From the NCBI GenBank assembly GCA_964519885.1, contig CAZFLX010000010.1, positions 12,578-76,577 on the forward strand: 64,000 bases of DNA, given 5' to 3'. The position numbers and the translations under genes were made by a program. Positions 17,916 through 27,351 of this stretch are shown here, in pieces (position 1 is the first letter of the stretch; the number at the start of each line of letters is the position of its first letter). Source of the stretch: GCA-002282575 sp964519885 (GTDB lineage: Bacteria; Pseudomonadota; Gammaproteobacteria; Thiomicrospirales; Thiomicrospiraceae). A model generated the notes under the pieces. That model was not told the DNA's origin. It ran no database searches and saw only the letters and a program-made list of their open reading frames with translations.

Positions 17916-18916
17916 ACAATCGCCTTTGCACATTGTTGTGCCATATTAATCGCGGTTTCGATGGCATAAATAAAACTGCTCACTTCCGCTTTACCCGTAC
18001 CCGCTAAATCCAGCGCTGTACCGTGATCGACACTGGTGCGCACAAAGGGCAAGCCGAGGGTGATATTGACGGCATTGCCAAAACCGACGTGCTTCAGTAC
18101 GCTTAAGCCTTGGTCGTGATACATGCTGAGTACCGCATCGGTGCGCGCTAGGTAGGGCGGCGTAAAGAGGGTGTCGGCGGGTAAGGGCTTAGAAACCTGC
18201 CAGCCCTGTGCTTGTGCCCACTGGCACACAGGTTCAATCACCTCGATTTCTTCGCGTCCTAAATGTCCGCCTTCGCCCGCGTGGGGATTAAGTCCCGACA
18301 TGAGAATGCGTGGTTGCGCAATGCCAAAGTCATGCGTTAGGCTGTGATGCAAAATGGATAGCGTGGTTTTAAGACTGTCTTGTGTAATGGCGTCAGCCAC
18401 CTCACGCAAAGGCAAATGGGTGGTGGCTAAAGCGACCCGTAAACTGGGGCAAGCCAGCATCATGACCACGGGCAGATTGCCTGCTTTTTCGGCTAACCAT
18501 TCGGTATGACCGGTAAAGGGGATACCCGCATCATTAATCACACCTTTATGCACTGGACCCGTTACTAAAGCCTGAAAGGTGTTATCTGTCAGCCCATCAA
18601 CCGCCGCCTGTAAAGTGGCTAACACATAAGCGGCATTGGCAGGATTCAGCTGTCCTGTTTGGCAAGGTGTGTTCAGACTCACGGCTAACACACAGGCTTC
18701 ACCGGCAACACTCGGCATGGCGGGTTGCTGTGCATCGAATGGGGTGATACGTAAGGGCTTGCCAAGTTGAGCGGCTCTGGCACGCAACAGGTCAGGATCG
18801 ACAATCATCACCAGTTGATGAGACCAGTTGCGTTGTGCTAATTCAACAGCCAAATCAACACCGATACCCGCGGGTTCACCTGGGGTAATGGCAATGCGTA
18901 GTACAAAATCAGTCAT
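17912..18916 (-). CDS. pdxA: 4-hydroxythreonine-4-phosphate dehydrogenase
   Basis: 334 residues. PdxA oxidises 4-phosphohydroxy-L-threonine in the DXP-dependent pyridoxal-phosphate pathway. Seen: IAITPGEPAGIGVDLA at the start, the GHTEWLAEKAG segment with a metal-binding histidine, and LNPHAGEGGHLG, MYHDQGL and NAVNITLGLPFVRTSVDHGTA for substrate binding. ATG 18916 starts four bases after the surA stop; the ATG at 19000 lies within surA and is rejected. The pathway needs DXP, which is relevant to the absent dxr noted below. Confidence 0.97.
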   Translation of the reverse strand: MTDFVLRIAITPGEPAGIGVDLAVELAQRNWSHQLVMIVDPDLLRARAAQLGKPLRITPFDAQQPAMPSVAGEACVLAVSLNTPCQTGQLNPANAAYVLATLQAAVDGLTDNTFQALVTGPVHKGVINDAGIPFTGHTEWLAEKAGNLPVVMMLACPSLRVALATTHLPLREVADAITQDSLKTTLSILHHSLTHDFGIAQPRILMSGLNPHAGEGGHLGREEIEVIEPVCQWAQAQGWQVSKPLPADTLFTPPYLARTDAVLSMYHDQGLSVLKHVGFGNAVNITLGLPFVRTSVDHGTALDLAGTGKAEVSSFIYAIETAINMAQQCAKAIV

Positions 18917-18920
18917 GGTG

Positions 18921-19916
18921 TTAGTTGGCATCACGTTTGTATTCGGGCGCGAGGATGTTGACATAGGCTTCATCGCGTACACGACGTAACCATTGCTCAT
19001 ACAGGCTATTGCCTTTTTGCTGGCGCAGCACTCGAATGGCTTGTTGTTCTACATCGGCTGGAATGGCGGCAGTGTTATTTTTTTCGATGCCATTCACTTT
19101 TACAATATGAAAGCCTAAACCACTTTGTATGGGTTCACTGATCGAACCTTCACTCAGAGCAGTAATGGTTTCTTCTAAAAATCCAGGTAATTCTGACGTT
19201 TCTAGCCAGCCTAAGTCGCCACCTGATAAGGCCTTAGAGTCGGCAGAATAGCGAATGGCTTGCTGTGCAAAATCTTCACCATTTTTTAGGTTTTGCCACA
19301 CCATGTTAGCTTTCTCACGCGTGGCGGAAATTTGTTCGGGAGAAGGAGATTCTGGCAAAGCAATGAGTAAGTGTTGAACTTTATATTTAGTTGTACTACC
19401 GCCTGTGCCTAGTTTGCGATTCACGAAGTTTTTCACTTCTTCAGGCGTGACGCGAATACGTTGTACCACTTCTTGGTTGCGTAGTTCTTCAATCGACAAT
19501 TCATCACGCACCGAGTCACGTAAACGGGTGAAACTACCAGGTTCTTGCGTTTCCAAACGTTGACGCAGGGTAATCAAGTCTAGGTTGTTTTGTTGCGCAA
19601 TGGCTTGTAGACGCTCGTTGACTTCTTCATCACGAATGCGAATGCCTAACTGGCTAGCCAAATCTTCTTGTGCTTGCTTTAGAATCATTTGCTCCAAAAC
19701 TTGCTTATAAAGCTCTTGTGCGGGTGGCAGTCTCACGCCTTGCGCTGACAAATTGCGTACGATGTCACGGCTTTCGTTCATCAGTTCCGATTCGGTAATG
19801 ACGGTGCGATTGACGATGGCAATGCTGCGGTCGAGTAAATCGTCTGCCCAAGTAAGCGAGGCAGCTAAACTGCTCATTAACAAGCCAGTAAGAGTGAGCA
19901 AACGGGGGGTGTTCAT
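18921..19916 (-). CDS. surA: Periplasmic chaperone SurA, single-parvulin form
   Basis: 331 residues with a signal peptide (cleavage near LTWA-DD). The N-terminal chaperone domain (about 25-170, DRSIAIVNRTVITESEL) is followed by one parvulin domain (about 175-275: YKVQHLLIALP, GGDLGWLE, GFHIVKVNG) and the C-terminal helix. E. coli SurA is ~428 residues with two parvulin domains, so one is absent here. SurA delivers outer-membrane proteins such as LptD to BamA; both genes are in this window, LptD immediately upstream in the same operon. Confidence 0.95.
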   Translation of the reverse strand: MNTPRLLTLTGLLMSSLAASLTWADDLLDRSIAIVNRTVITESELMNESRDIVRNLSAQGVRLPPAQELYKQVLEQMILKQAQEDLASQLGIRIRDEEVNERLQAIAQQNNLDLITLRQRLETQEPGSFTRLRDSVRDELSIEELRNQEVVQRIRVTPEEVKNFVNRKLGTGGSTTKYKVQHLLIALPESPSPEQISATREKANMVWQNLKNGEDFAQQAIRYSADSKALSGGDLGWLETSELPGFLEETITALSEGSISEPIQSGLGFHIVKVNGIEKNNTAAIPADVEQQAIRVLRQQKGNSLYEQWLRRVRDEAYVNILAPEYKRDAN

Positions 19917-19928
19917 GTGGTTTCAACC

Positions 19929-22115
19929 TCATTCAAAATAAAGTCGAGAATCTACTTTATCGCCAGCCGTGCTGCCGAAGGTGGTGAGTCCCTTAAAGAT
20001 AAATGCCAGACGAATAATATCATCCTGCACCTGGTTAATATAGAGATTATGTTCCCAAATCAATTGTGCTGCCCAACAACAGCTGTCATATTGCAGGGCA
20101 TTGACCGCCCCGCGAAGTTGTTGACTGGTGTGGTTATAGTTGACAAAGTGCATGCTACTCAGCAGTCCGTTGTAGCGCAGTTTGCCGCCCAAAGTGGTTT
20201 GCTCGTCTTCTAAAGGGGTTCCCTTTTGGCGTAAGCGATGACGCACGACAAGACGATTGTCGTTATCGGCGAGGTATTGCAAACTGGTGTCTTCTTGAAT
20301 GAGTTTTTTCGTTTCTCTGTCAAGCTGTTGCGTCAGATTGGCTCGCCAACGGTTTTGAATGAGTGATGCGGTGACGATAATATCTGAAAAGTCGTTGGTG
20401 TCGGCGGGTTGCTGAGCCAGTTGGACTTGTCGATTTTGGAAGTAGGTGATTTGACCCACACCGACTTCTAAAAACTCTTTGCCACTTTCCTTGAACAGTC
20501 GGCTAAATAACCCACTGGTAATTTGATTGGTGTCGCCGATACGATCTAGTCCTGAGAAGCGATTGTCGGCATAGAGTTGCAAATAATCAAAGTTGCGTAG
20601 CATGGTATCGAAAACAGGAAATTGGGATTGGTCTTGCGTGCCAACATACAGGTATTTCACCCGCGGTTCTAGGGTATGTACATAACCTTGATCAAATAAT
20701 CTCAGTGGTTTTTCAAAGGTCACACCTGCATCCAGACTCGCTAGCGGTAGTACTCGGGTGAGTTGATTGTTGCTGCTATCGGTTAAATCGTATTGGGTCA
20801 TGAGCAACTGTGTTTTGCCGCGTAGAAAACCATAAGGCTTCCATAAATCGAAGCCTAGGGTGGGCGCTAAATGTATGCGATTACCCACTGGAATCGGTGT
20901 GCGTGCTTGAGGTGCCAGAAAGTGACTAAACTCAGTGTTCATACTGCCATAAAAGGCGGAGTTGCTTGGTTCTAACCTACCGTTATATTGTATGGTTGGC
21001 AGAGCGCTGTAATAGGGCTGACCATAAAGCATTTGCTTAAAGTCGAGCAATTGCATGCTCAGTTGTTGATGTTTCCAGCTCTTATTTAAACTGAGATTGC
21101 GCGGTAAATAGAGCATATTGCGCAGATTAAAATCGGTGAGTTGGGTTTCGCGATAAAAAGCGGGATCGGAAACATCATGCCACGACCAATTCAGTCGCCA
21201 GTTGTTGGCAAGAGTTTGATTGGCATTCCACCAGATGCGATAGCGATCTTGGCGCGTGGTCTCATCGCGCAAGAAGGTCGTGGTTAAGTCGCCACGTTGA
21301 CGATTGAACCAGTAACGAAATTCATTATCAATCGCTTGGCCTCTATCCGCCACTTGAATGACGGTGAGGGTGTCATCCATATTGGGTGCGATATTAAAAT
21401 AATAGGGGATTTTGACAATCGATTTGGTACTGCCAACCCCAGCGGTTTCATTGTAGTAGGTGGCAATGGTGGGCATTAAAAAGCCCGAGGCTCTTTCGGC
21501 GGTACTAAATTGAAATTTTGGGAAGTAGAATACGGGTACATCATGAAAGCGTAATACCGCATGATCGCCTGTGGCTAATTTGCTTTTGTCATCAACCACC
21601 AGCTTGTCGAACGACATCCACCAAGATTCTTCACCAATCGGGCAACCTGTGTAGCGCAATTTGTGCAAAGCGACTTGTTCATTATTTTGTGTCACCACGG
21701 CGCTGTCAGCAGTACCCCAAGCGCGGTTTTCAACTAACTGATAATTAAGTTGTTCAAGTTGAGTTGTTTGAGACTTTTCGTCATGCTCGGCACTTTCGGC
21801 TGTGGCTAAATATTGTGGGTTTTGAATGCGCACATGACCAAAAGCATAAGCCTTGTCTGTTTCTTGATGGTAGCGTATCAAGTCGGCATTCAGTTTTTTA
21901 TCGCTCAAGGTGACACTGGCATCACCCGTTAGCGTAAATAAGTCAGCATTGGGATGATTGAGTTGATCGCCGACAAGCTCTTTCTGTCCCGCAGATAATT
22001 GCCAACTATCGGGCGAAAATAACCATGAGTAGCGACAAACATCCTCTGCATAAGCAACAGAGACGCATGCGCACCCCAATAGTAAGCCAGCGATTGTACG
22101 AGAAAAAGGCAACAT
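19929..22115 (-). CDS. lptD: LPS-assembly outer-membrane protein LptD
   Basis: 728 residues with a signal peptide (cleavage near VAYA-ED). The OstA-like N-terminal jelly-roll domain (GDASVTLSDKKLNADLIRYH) and the LptD barrel (LNWSWHDVSDPAFY region onward) are recognisable. With LptE it inserts LPS in the outer leaflet. An in-frame ATG at 22208 would put 31 residues before the signal peptide, so 22115 is chosen. It is divergent from amgK, with about 60 bases between the two starts, and heads the surA-pdxA-ksgA-apaG-apaH series. Confidence 0.95.
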   Translation of the reverse strand: MLPFSRTIAGLLLGCACVSVAYAEDVCRYSWLFSPDSWQLSAGQKELVGDQLNHPNADLFTLTGDASVTLSDKKLNADLIRYHQETDKAYAFGHVRIQNPQYLATAESAEHDEKSQTTQLEQLNYQLVENRAWGTADSAVVTQNNEQVALHKLRYTGCPIGEESWWMSFDKLVVDDKSKLATGDHAVLRFHDVPVFYFPKFQFSTAERASGFLMPTIATYYNETAGVGSTKSIVKIPYYFNIAPNMDDTLTVIQVADRGQAIDNEFRYWFNRQRGDLTTTFLRDETTRQDRYRIWWNANQTLANNWRLNWSWHDVSDPAFYRETQLTDFNLRNMLYLPRNLSLNKSWKHQQLSMQLLDFKQMLYGQPYYSALPTIQYNGRLEPSNSAFYGSMNTEFSHFLAPQARTPIPVGNRIHLAPTLGFDLWKPYGFLRGKTQLLMTQYDLTDSSNNQLTRVLPLASLDAGVTFEKPLRLFDQGYVHTLEPRVKYLYVGTQDQSQFPVFDTMLRNFDYLQLYADNRFSGLDRIGDTNQITSGLFSRLFKESGKEFLEVGVGQITYFQNRQVQLAQQPADTNDFSDIIVTASLIQNRWRANLTQQLDRETKKLIQEDTSLQYLADNDNRLVVRHRLRQKGTPLEDEQTTLGGKLRYNGLLSSMHFVNYNHTSQQLRGAVNALQYDSCCWAAQLIWEHNLYINQVQDDIIRLAFIFKGLTTFGSTAGDKVDSRLYFE

Positions 22116-22178
22116 CAACTTGCAAATGATATGATAAAACCAGTATTTTATCAGGCAATGACGGCTTACGGAGAAATT

Positions 22179-23189
22179 ATGCAAGATATTCGCGCGCAAG
22201 CGATGCAAGAATGGTTAGCGCGACAAGACGCTTGGCGAGAAGGTCAGCTAACAGCTTTAGCAGGAGATGCCAGTTTTAGGCGTTATTTTCGTTGGCAAGG
22301 TGCTGATGATAAAACGGCGATGTTGATGGATGCGCCACCACCACAGGAAGATGTGCGCCCGTTTTTGCAGGTGCGTGAGAAAATGGCGAGTTTATCGGTG
22401 GCAGTTCCCGCTTGCTATGCTCAGTCGGTGGAACAAGGCTTTTTGTTGTTGGAAGATTTTGGGGATACCACCCTAGCAACAGCGGTCGCTAGGAGTGATG
22501 AAACGCGTATTGATGCTCTATATCAACAAGCGCTGACGCAATTAGCGGCGTGGCAAACGCATCCGCAACAACCTGAGGTTGCGCAAACCTTGGCCGCTTA
22601 CGATGCGCCCTTGTTGGTGCGCGAAATGCAACTGTTGCCTGATTGGTTGTTGAAAGTACATTGCGACGCGCCTATGTCTTCGTTTGAACAGAGCGAGTGG
22701 CAACAATGGTTGCGATTACTCAGTGGTAGTGCTTTAGCGCAACCGCAAGTGTTGGTGCATCGAGACTATCATAGCCGTAATTTAATGGTGACTGATGATG
22801 GTCGTTTGGGGGTGATTGATTTCCAAGACGCGGTGCGTGGTGCCTTAACTTACGATGCTGTGTCCCTATTGCGAGATGCTTACCTGCGTTACGATGAGGC
22901 TCAAGTGAGTGAATGGCTACGTTTCTACTTTTTGGCGTTGGTTGCTGCGGGTAAATTCAGCAAAGATGAATGGTCTGGGTTTGTGCGTGCCTTTGATTGG
23001 ATGGGTGTGCAGCGCCACTTAAAAGTGTTGGGTATTTTTGCGCGTTTGTATCATCGAGATGGCAAAGCCGCTTACTTGAAAGACATGCCGTTGGTATTGC
23101 ACTATGTATTAAGTGTTGCCAGTCGTTACCCTGAATTGTCGGGATTAGCGGATTGGTTAGAGCAGCGCGTTGGTGATAGGTTGAATTAA
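22179..23189 (+). CDS. amgK: N-acetylmuramate/N-acetylglucosamine anomeric kinase
   Basis: 336 residues of the aminoglycoside-phosphotransferase fold: N-terminal GDASFRRYFR, the Brenner motif VLVHRDYHSRNLMV and the metal-binding VIDFQDAVRG. In Pseudomonas AmgK phosphorylates MurNAc (or GlcNAc) at C1, and MurU then makes UDP-MurNAc, recycling peptidoglycan around fosfomycin-sensitive MurA. Here murU is 640 bases downstream. ATG 22179 has a good GGAGAAATT-type ribosome site; an ATG at 22131 is rejected. Assignment rests on fold plus context. Confidence 0.88.
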   Translation: MQDIRAQAMQEWLARQDAWREGQLTALAGDASFRRYFRWQGADDKTAMLMDAPPPQEDVRPFLQVREKMASLSVAVPACYAQSVEQGFLLLEDFGDTTLATAVARSDETRIDALYQQALTQLAAWQTHPQQPEVAQTLAAYDAPLLVREMQLLPDWLLKVHCDAPMSSFEQSEWQQWLRLLSGSALAQPQVLVHRDYHSRNLMVTDDGRLGVIDFQDAVRGALTYDAVSLLRDAYLRYDEAQVSEWLRFYFLALVAAGKFSKDEWSGFVRAFDWMGVQRHLKVLGIFARLYHRDGKAAYLKDMPLVLHYVLSVASRYPELSGLADWLEQRVGDRLN

Positions 23190-23196
23190 CGTGTTT

Positions 23197-23223
23197 CTGT
23201 CACCAACAAATCGTTGGTGACAG
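23197..23223. terminator. Perfect 11-bp hairpin between convergent amgK and tpx
   Basis: CTGTCACCAAC and GTTGGTGACAG pair perfectly around the loop AAATC, directly between two convergent stop codons. It lacks a T tract, so it may act as a bidirectional terminator or an mRNA 3'-end stabiliser. Confidence 0.6.
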
Positions 23224-23232
23224 GGAGGCGGA

Positions 23233-23733
23233 TTAAACTGTAAGCGCGTTAATCGCCGCGATATAATTGGGTTCTTGTTTGATTTCGGGAACTTGTTCGG
23301 TGTGAACAACCACGCCGTCGGCATTAATAACCACAATTGAGCGCGATAACAAGCCTTGAATGGGGCCTGTGGTAATAGTCACGCCATAGTCAGCACCAAA
23401 ATTGCTGCGGAAAGAAGAAAGATTAACCACTTTTTCTAAACCTTCGCTACCGCAAAAACGTGCTTGCGCAAAAGGTAGGTCAGCAGAAATACACAGTACT
23501 TGGGTGTTAGCCAAACTGCTGGCTTTTTCGTTAAACATTCGCACTGAAGCGGCGCAAACGCCTGTGTCGATGCTGGGGAAAATATTCAAAATCAGGTTTT
23601 GACCCGCAAAATCGGCTAAGGTTTTTTCCGATAAGTCTCCAGCGACTAAGCAAAAGTTTGGTGCTTTGCTGTTGACGGCAGGTAGTGTGCCACAGGTTTC
23701 AATGATGTTACCGCCCAGGGTGATCTGTGCCAT
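23233..23733 (-). CDS. tpx: Thiol peroxidase (atypical 2-Cys peroxiredoxin)
   Basis: 166 residues. Tpx reduces hydroperoxides with thioredoxin. The peroxidatic cysteine is in SIDTGVCAASVR and the resolving cysteine in FAQARFCGSEGL. Start ATG 23733 has GGAG eight bases upstream; an ATG at 23748 overlaps that ribosome site and is rejected. It sits on the opposite strand between amgK and murU, splitting a pair that is adjacent in pseudomonads. Confidence 0.96.
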   Translation of the reverse strand: MAQITLGGNIIETCGTLPAVNSKAPNFCLVAGDLSEKTLADFAGQNLILNIFPSIDTGVCAASVRMFNEKASSLANTQVLCISADLPFAQARFCGSEGLEKVVNLSSFRSNFGADYGVTITTGPIQGLLSRSIVVINADGVVVHTEQVPEIKQEPNYIAAINALTV

Positions 23734-23828
23734 GGTGATTTTCTCCATAAGGGTGTTTGTATAATTGAGATTCTATTGTAACGTGTTTAATGCAGATTAT
23801 GGGTGAGGCAATTGAGGTTTTATAACAG

Positions 23829-24506
23829 ATGAAGGCGATGATTCTAGCCGCTGGTCGAGGTGAGCGTATGCGCCCGTTAACCGACCATACCCCTAAGCCG
23901 TTATTGCCAGTTGGCGGTAAGCCACTTATCGTTTGGCATATTGAAGCTTTAGCCGGTGCGGGTATTAAAAATATTGTCATTAATCATGCCTGGTTGGGTG
24001 AACAAATCCCGCGAACTTTAGGTGATGGTAGCCGTTGGGGAGTGAAGATTGATTACTCGGCTGAGGGCGAGCTGGGTTTGGAAACAGGTGGCGGTATTTT
24101 CAATGCTTTATCCTTGCTGGGTGATGCGCCTTTTCTGCTCATTAATGGTGATGTGTTTACAGATATGAATTACGCCGCCTTGGTAAAGCGAGGTTTGGCA
24201 ACAGACATGCTGGCGCATCTGTGTTTGGTGGATAATCCAGAGCATCATCCCAGGGGAGACTTTCGTTTAACTTCATCGGGCTTGGTTATCAATGAACCCC
24301 ATTTAACCTTTGCGGGTGTGTCGTTAATTTCTCCCAAATTGTTTGTTGGCTGTCAGGCGGATAAGTTTCCATTAGCCCCTTTATTGCGCCAAGCGATGCA
24401 AGCAGGTCGTGTTACGGGAGAAAAACACGCGGGTTTTTGGCTGGATGTAGGAACGGTGCAGCGGTTACAATACTTGGAAGATTATTTATCAAAGGATACT
24501 CATTGA
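23829..24506 (+). CDS. murU: N-acetylmuramate alpha-1-phosphate uridylyltransferase
   Basis: 225 residues. The nucleotidyltransferase signature MILAAGRGERMRPLT and TPKPLLPVGGKP are at the N-terminus, with NGDVF as the metal/nucleotide motif and GFWLDVGTVQRL near the end. MurU uses UTP to turn MurNAc-1-phosphate, the AmgK product, into UDP-MurNAc. Assignment to MurU rather than another sugar-nucleotide transferase comes from size and the amgK neighbour. The stop overlaps the yaaA start (TGATG). Confidence 0.9.
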   Translation: MKAMILAAGRGERMRPLTDHTPKPLLPVGGKPLIVWHIEALAGAGIKNIVINHAWLGEQIPRTLGDGSRWGVKIDYSAEGELGLETGGGIFNALSLLGDAPFLLINGDVFTDMNYAALVKRGLATDMLAHLCLVDNPEHHPRGDFRLTSSGLVINEPHLTFAGVSLISPKLFVGCQADKFPLAPLLRQAMQAGRVTGEKHAGFWLDVGTVQRLQYLEDYLSKDTH

Positions 24507-25288
24507 TGCTCATGCTTATTTCCCCAGCTAAAGCGCTGGATATGGATACCCCACCTCCGATTAACGAAGCAACTCAGTGTGATTTTTTAGATCAGTCACA
24601 ACAATTAATTGATGAGTTACGTGGCTTGTCGGTCGAAGATGTGTCTAAGTTGATGGATCTGTCGGTGAAATTGAGTGAGTTGAATGTACAGCGTTATCGT
24701 GACTTTCAGCGACCTTTTTCAGCGACTAATGCCAAACAAGCAGTATTCGCCTTTAATGGTGACGTTTACGAAGGTTTGTCGGCTAACACCTTGAGCGAAC
24801 CGCAAATTCATTGGCTGCAAGATCATTTGCGTATTTTATCGGGCTTGTATGGTTTGCTGCGTCCGCTCGATTATATGCAGCCTTATCGCTTAGAAATGGG
24901 CACCAGCTTTGCCAATACGCGCGGTAAAAATCTCTATGCTTTTTGGGGAGATAGGTTAACGCAGGCGCTGAATGCTTTGTTGGCACAACAAGCAACGCCC
25001 GTATTGGTGAATTTAGCGTCAACCGAGTACTTTTCTGCGATTCAAACCAAAGCCATTCAAGAACCGATTATTACGCCTGTTTTTCAGGATGAGAAAGCGG
25101 GTAAGTATAAAATCATCAGTTTCTACGCCAAAAAGGCGCGTGGGTTGATGGTGCGTTATGCTGCTGAACAGGCTGTGACACAAGTTGAACAGCTTAAAGG
25201 GTTTAACCTTGCTGGTTATACTTATGCGCCTGAAGTCTCAACTGAAACGCAATGGGTGTTCCGTCGTGGCGAAGGGGTTGTGGCGTGA
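24506..25288 (+). CDS. yaaA: Peroxide stress protein YaaA (DUF328)
   Basis: 260 residues, YaaA/DUF328 family: N-terminal LISPAKALDMDTPP, FNGDVYEGL, LRILSGLYGLLRPLDYMQPYRLEMG and the C-terminal ISFYAKKARGLMVRY. In E. coli YaaA lowers intracellular iron damage during peroxide stress. The ATG overlaps the murU stop (TGATG) and the end overlaps the next gene by four bases. With tpx nearby there are two peroxide-defence genes within 2 kb. Confidence 0.95.
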   Translation: MLMLISPAKALDMDTPPPINEATQCDFLDQSQQLIDELRGLSVEDVSKLMDLSVKLSELNVQRYRDFQRPFSATNAKQAVFAFNGDVYEGLSANTLSEPQIHWLQDHLRILSGLYGLLRPLDYMQPYRLEMGTSFANTRGKNLYAFWGDRLTQALNALLAQQATPVLVNLASTEYFSAIQTKAIQEPIITPVFQDEKAGKYKIISFYAKKARGLMVRYAAEQAVTQVEQLKGFNLAGYTYAPEVSTETQWVFRRGEGVVA

Positions 25289-25974
25289 GCGAAACCCTCA
25301 CTAAAAAAGTCAAAGAAAGCAAAACGCCGCGTACTTTTTTAGCGCCAGATATTGCTGATTATTGTGAAGCTCACTGTTCTGCTGAGTCAGTCGAGTTACA
25401 AGCCCTTACGGCATTTACCGCCGAAAAACGTGCGGATTACCAAGTGAATTTATCGGGACGCAGTGTTGGTCAGTTGCTCAAATTATTGGTGGGTTTGGGG
25501 CAAGCAAAACGTGTATTAGATATTGGCACTTTCACCGGGTATTCTGCGTTGGCGATGGCTGAAGGTACGCCTGATAACGGATCGGTGATTACCCTTGATG
25601 CGAATCCGCTCAGTAAAGATTTTGCCGCCCCGTTTTTAGCACAAAGTCCGCACGGACATAAGGTTGCCTGTGTGACCTGTTTTGCCCATGAATGGTTAGC
25701 AGAGCAAAGTGATGCCAGTTTTGATTTCATTTTTTTAGATGCCGACAAGCATCGTTACCCAAATTATTTAACCAGCTGCTGGCGCTTGCTTTCCGAAGGA
25801 GGGTTACTGGTCGCGGACAATATTTTGTGGGGTGGTCATGTCACCAGCGAGCAACGTTCTAGCCGTGCCGATGCAGTGGATGAATTCAATCGATTAGCTA
25901 GCCAATTGCCCAATGCGGTGGCGGTATGTTTGCCGTTACGTGATGGTCTGATGTTGTTACGCAAGACTGGTTGA
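25285..25974 (+). CDS. Class I SAM-dependent O-methyltransferase
   Basis: 229 residues of the caffeoyl-CoA/catechol O-methyltransferase-like family: SAM motif RVLDIGTFTGYSALAMA, the acidic ITLDANP, the metal-site FIFLDADKHRYPNY and VADNILWGG. Substrate unknown. The GTG start is supported by a GTGA overlap with yaaA; the frame remains open further upstream but would run inside yaaA. Coupling to yaaA suggests a shared transcript. Confidence 0.9.
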   Translation: MSETLTKKVKESKTPRTFLAPDIADYCEAHCSAESVELQALTAFTAEKRADYQVNLSGRSVGQLLKLLVGLGQAKRVLDIGTFTGYSALAMAEGTPDNGSVITLDANPLSKDFAAPFLAQSPHGHKVACVTCFAHEWLAEQSDASFDFIFLDADKHRYPNYLTSCWRLLSEGGLLVADNILWGGHVTSEQRSSRADAVDEFNRLASQLPNAVAVCLPLRDGLMLLRKTG

Positions 25975-26013
25975 CGGATGTTTGTCATGCAATCTTCATA
26001 AAAAACCGTTAAG

Positions 26014-27351
26014 ATGATGGCTATGGAAACACAAACTGCGCACTGGATTACCCTAATCCAAATCATATTATTACTAGCGATTAACGCTTTTTTCGTTGCC
26101 GCTGAATTTGCCTTGGTGAAAGCCAAGCAAGTTAGATTGAATCAACTGGCCGATCAGAGTGCTACAGGTCGTCTGACTTACCAAATTCACCAAAATATTG
26201 AGCCTTATCTGGCGGCTTGTCAGTTGGGGATTACCATGGCTTCGCTAGGGCTGGGTTGGGTGGGTGAGCCTTTTGTCGCGGCGCTGATTGAACCCTTGTT
26301 TGTTATGCTGGGCTTGCCTGCCGAAATCATGCATACCGTGGCATTTTTAATTGGCTTTATTATTTTCTCGGCCTTGCATATTGTTATTGGTGAACAAGTA
26401 CCGAAAAACCTGGCCATTCGTGTGCCAGAGCCAGTGGCTATGTGGGTCGCTTGGCCTTTACGAGGTTTTTTCCTCATGGTCTACCCGCTGTCGCGTGTTT
26501 TAGACAAGGTGTCGGCGCTCATTCTGAAAACTATGGGAGTGCGTCCTGCCAGTCATTTAGAGGTCTTTACCGACGAAGAAATTAAGGGCATTATCGATCA
26601 GTCTAGAGCTAGTGGTGAAATGGGTCATCAAAAAGCCGATATGCTGACCAATTTGTTTGAACTGGAACATCGCACGGCACGAGAATTGATGACGCCACGA
26701 AATGATATTGATGCGTTAGATATTAATCACCCTGCTGAAAGTTTATTGGCGTTAATTTTAGATACCCAACACTCTCGTTTCCCTGTCATTGAAGATGGTT
26801 TCAATCAGGTGCATGGCGTGGTGATTGTGAAAGATCTTTATCGAGCGCTGTTGGCAGGAGATCAGCAACCTTGGGCGCATTTAAAAGATTTTTGCCGTCC
26901 TGCTTTGATGTTGCCCGATAGTTTAAATGCCACCCAGTTATTCGAGCAAATGCGCGGTAACCAATCCCATCTGGCGATGGTAGTGGATGAGTATGGTGAA
27001 ATTGTCGGCTTAATCACGCTGGAAGATGTGCTGGAAGAGTTAGTAGGCGACATTGGCGATGAGCTAGATGATCGTTTAGCCGAGTACCCGATTGAAGTCA
27101 CTGAAAATGGCTGGAAAGCTCATGGTTTGTCGGATTTAGACGAAGTGCATAAGCTAACGGGCTTGGTGATTGAAGATGCCTTACAAGTGCATACGCTGTC
27201 GGGTCTGTTTATGGAGCGCTTGGGACGTATGCCTGAAGTGGGTGATGCGTTACACGAAGGACAACTCAAGTTGACGGTGATGGCGATGAAAGATCGTCGC
27301 GTTGAATCGGTTGCCATTGTCAGCGTAGATGAAGACATGACCAATGTCTGA
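26014..27351 (+). CDS. CNNM/DUF21-CBS-CorC transporter-associated membrane protein (HlyC/CorC family)
   Basis: 445 residues. A CNNM (DUF21) transmembrane domain spans about 1-190 (AINAFFVAAEFALVKAK, LASLGLGWVGEP-like region and GEQVPKNLAIR), then two CBS domains at about 215-335 (ELMTPRNDIDAL, AMVVDEYGEIVGLITLEDVLEELVG) and a CorC_HlyC domain at the end. Relatives take part in magnesium/cobalt efflux. The end overlaps an mgtE-type gene by eight bases, which supports a joint role in divalent-cation balance. Three in-frame ATGs (26014, 26017, 26023) could start it. Confidence 0.92.
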   Translation: MMAMETQTAHWITLIQIILLLAINAFFVAAEFALVKAKQVRLNQLADQSATGRLTYQIHQNIEPYLAACQLGITMASLGLGWVGEPFVAALIEPLFVMLGLPAEIMHTVAFLIGFIIFSALHIVIGEQVPKNLAIRVPEPVAMWVAWPLRGFFLMVYPLSRVLDKVSALILKTMGVRPASHLEVFTDEEIKGIIDQSRASGEMGHQKADMLTNLFELEHRTARELMTPRNDIDALDINHPAESLLALILDTQHSRFPVIEDGFNQVHGVVIVKDLYRALLAGDQQPWAHLKDFCRPALMLPDSLNATQLFEQMRGNQSHLAMVVDEYGEIVGLITLEDVLEELVGDIGDELDDRLAEYPIEVTENGWKAHGLSDLDEVHKLTGLVIEDALQVHTLSGLFMERLGRMPEVGDALHEGQLKLTVMAMKDRRVESVAIVSVDEDMTNV

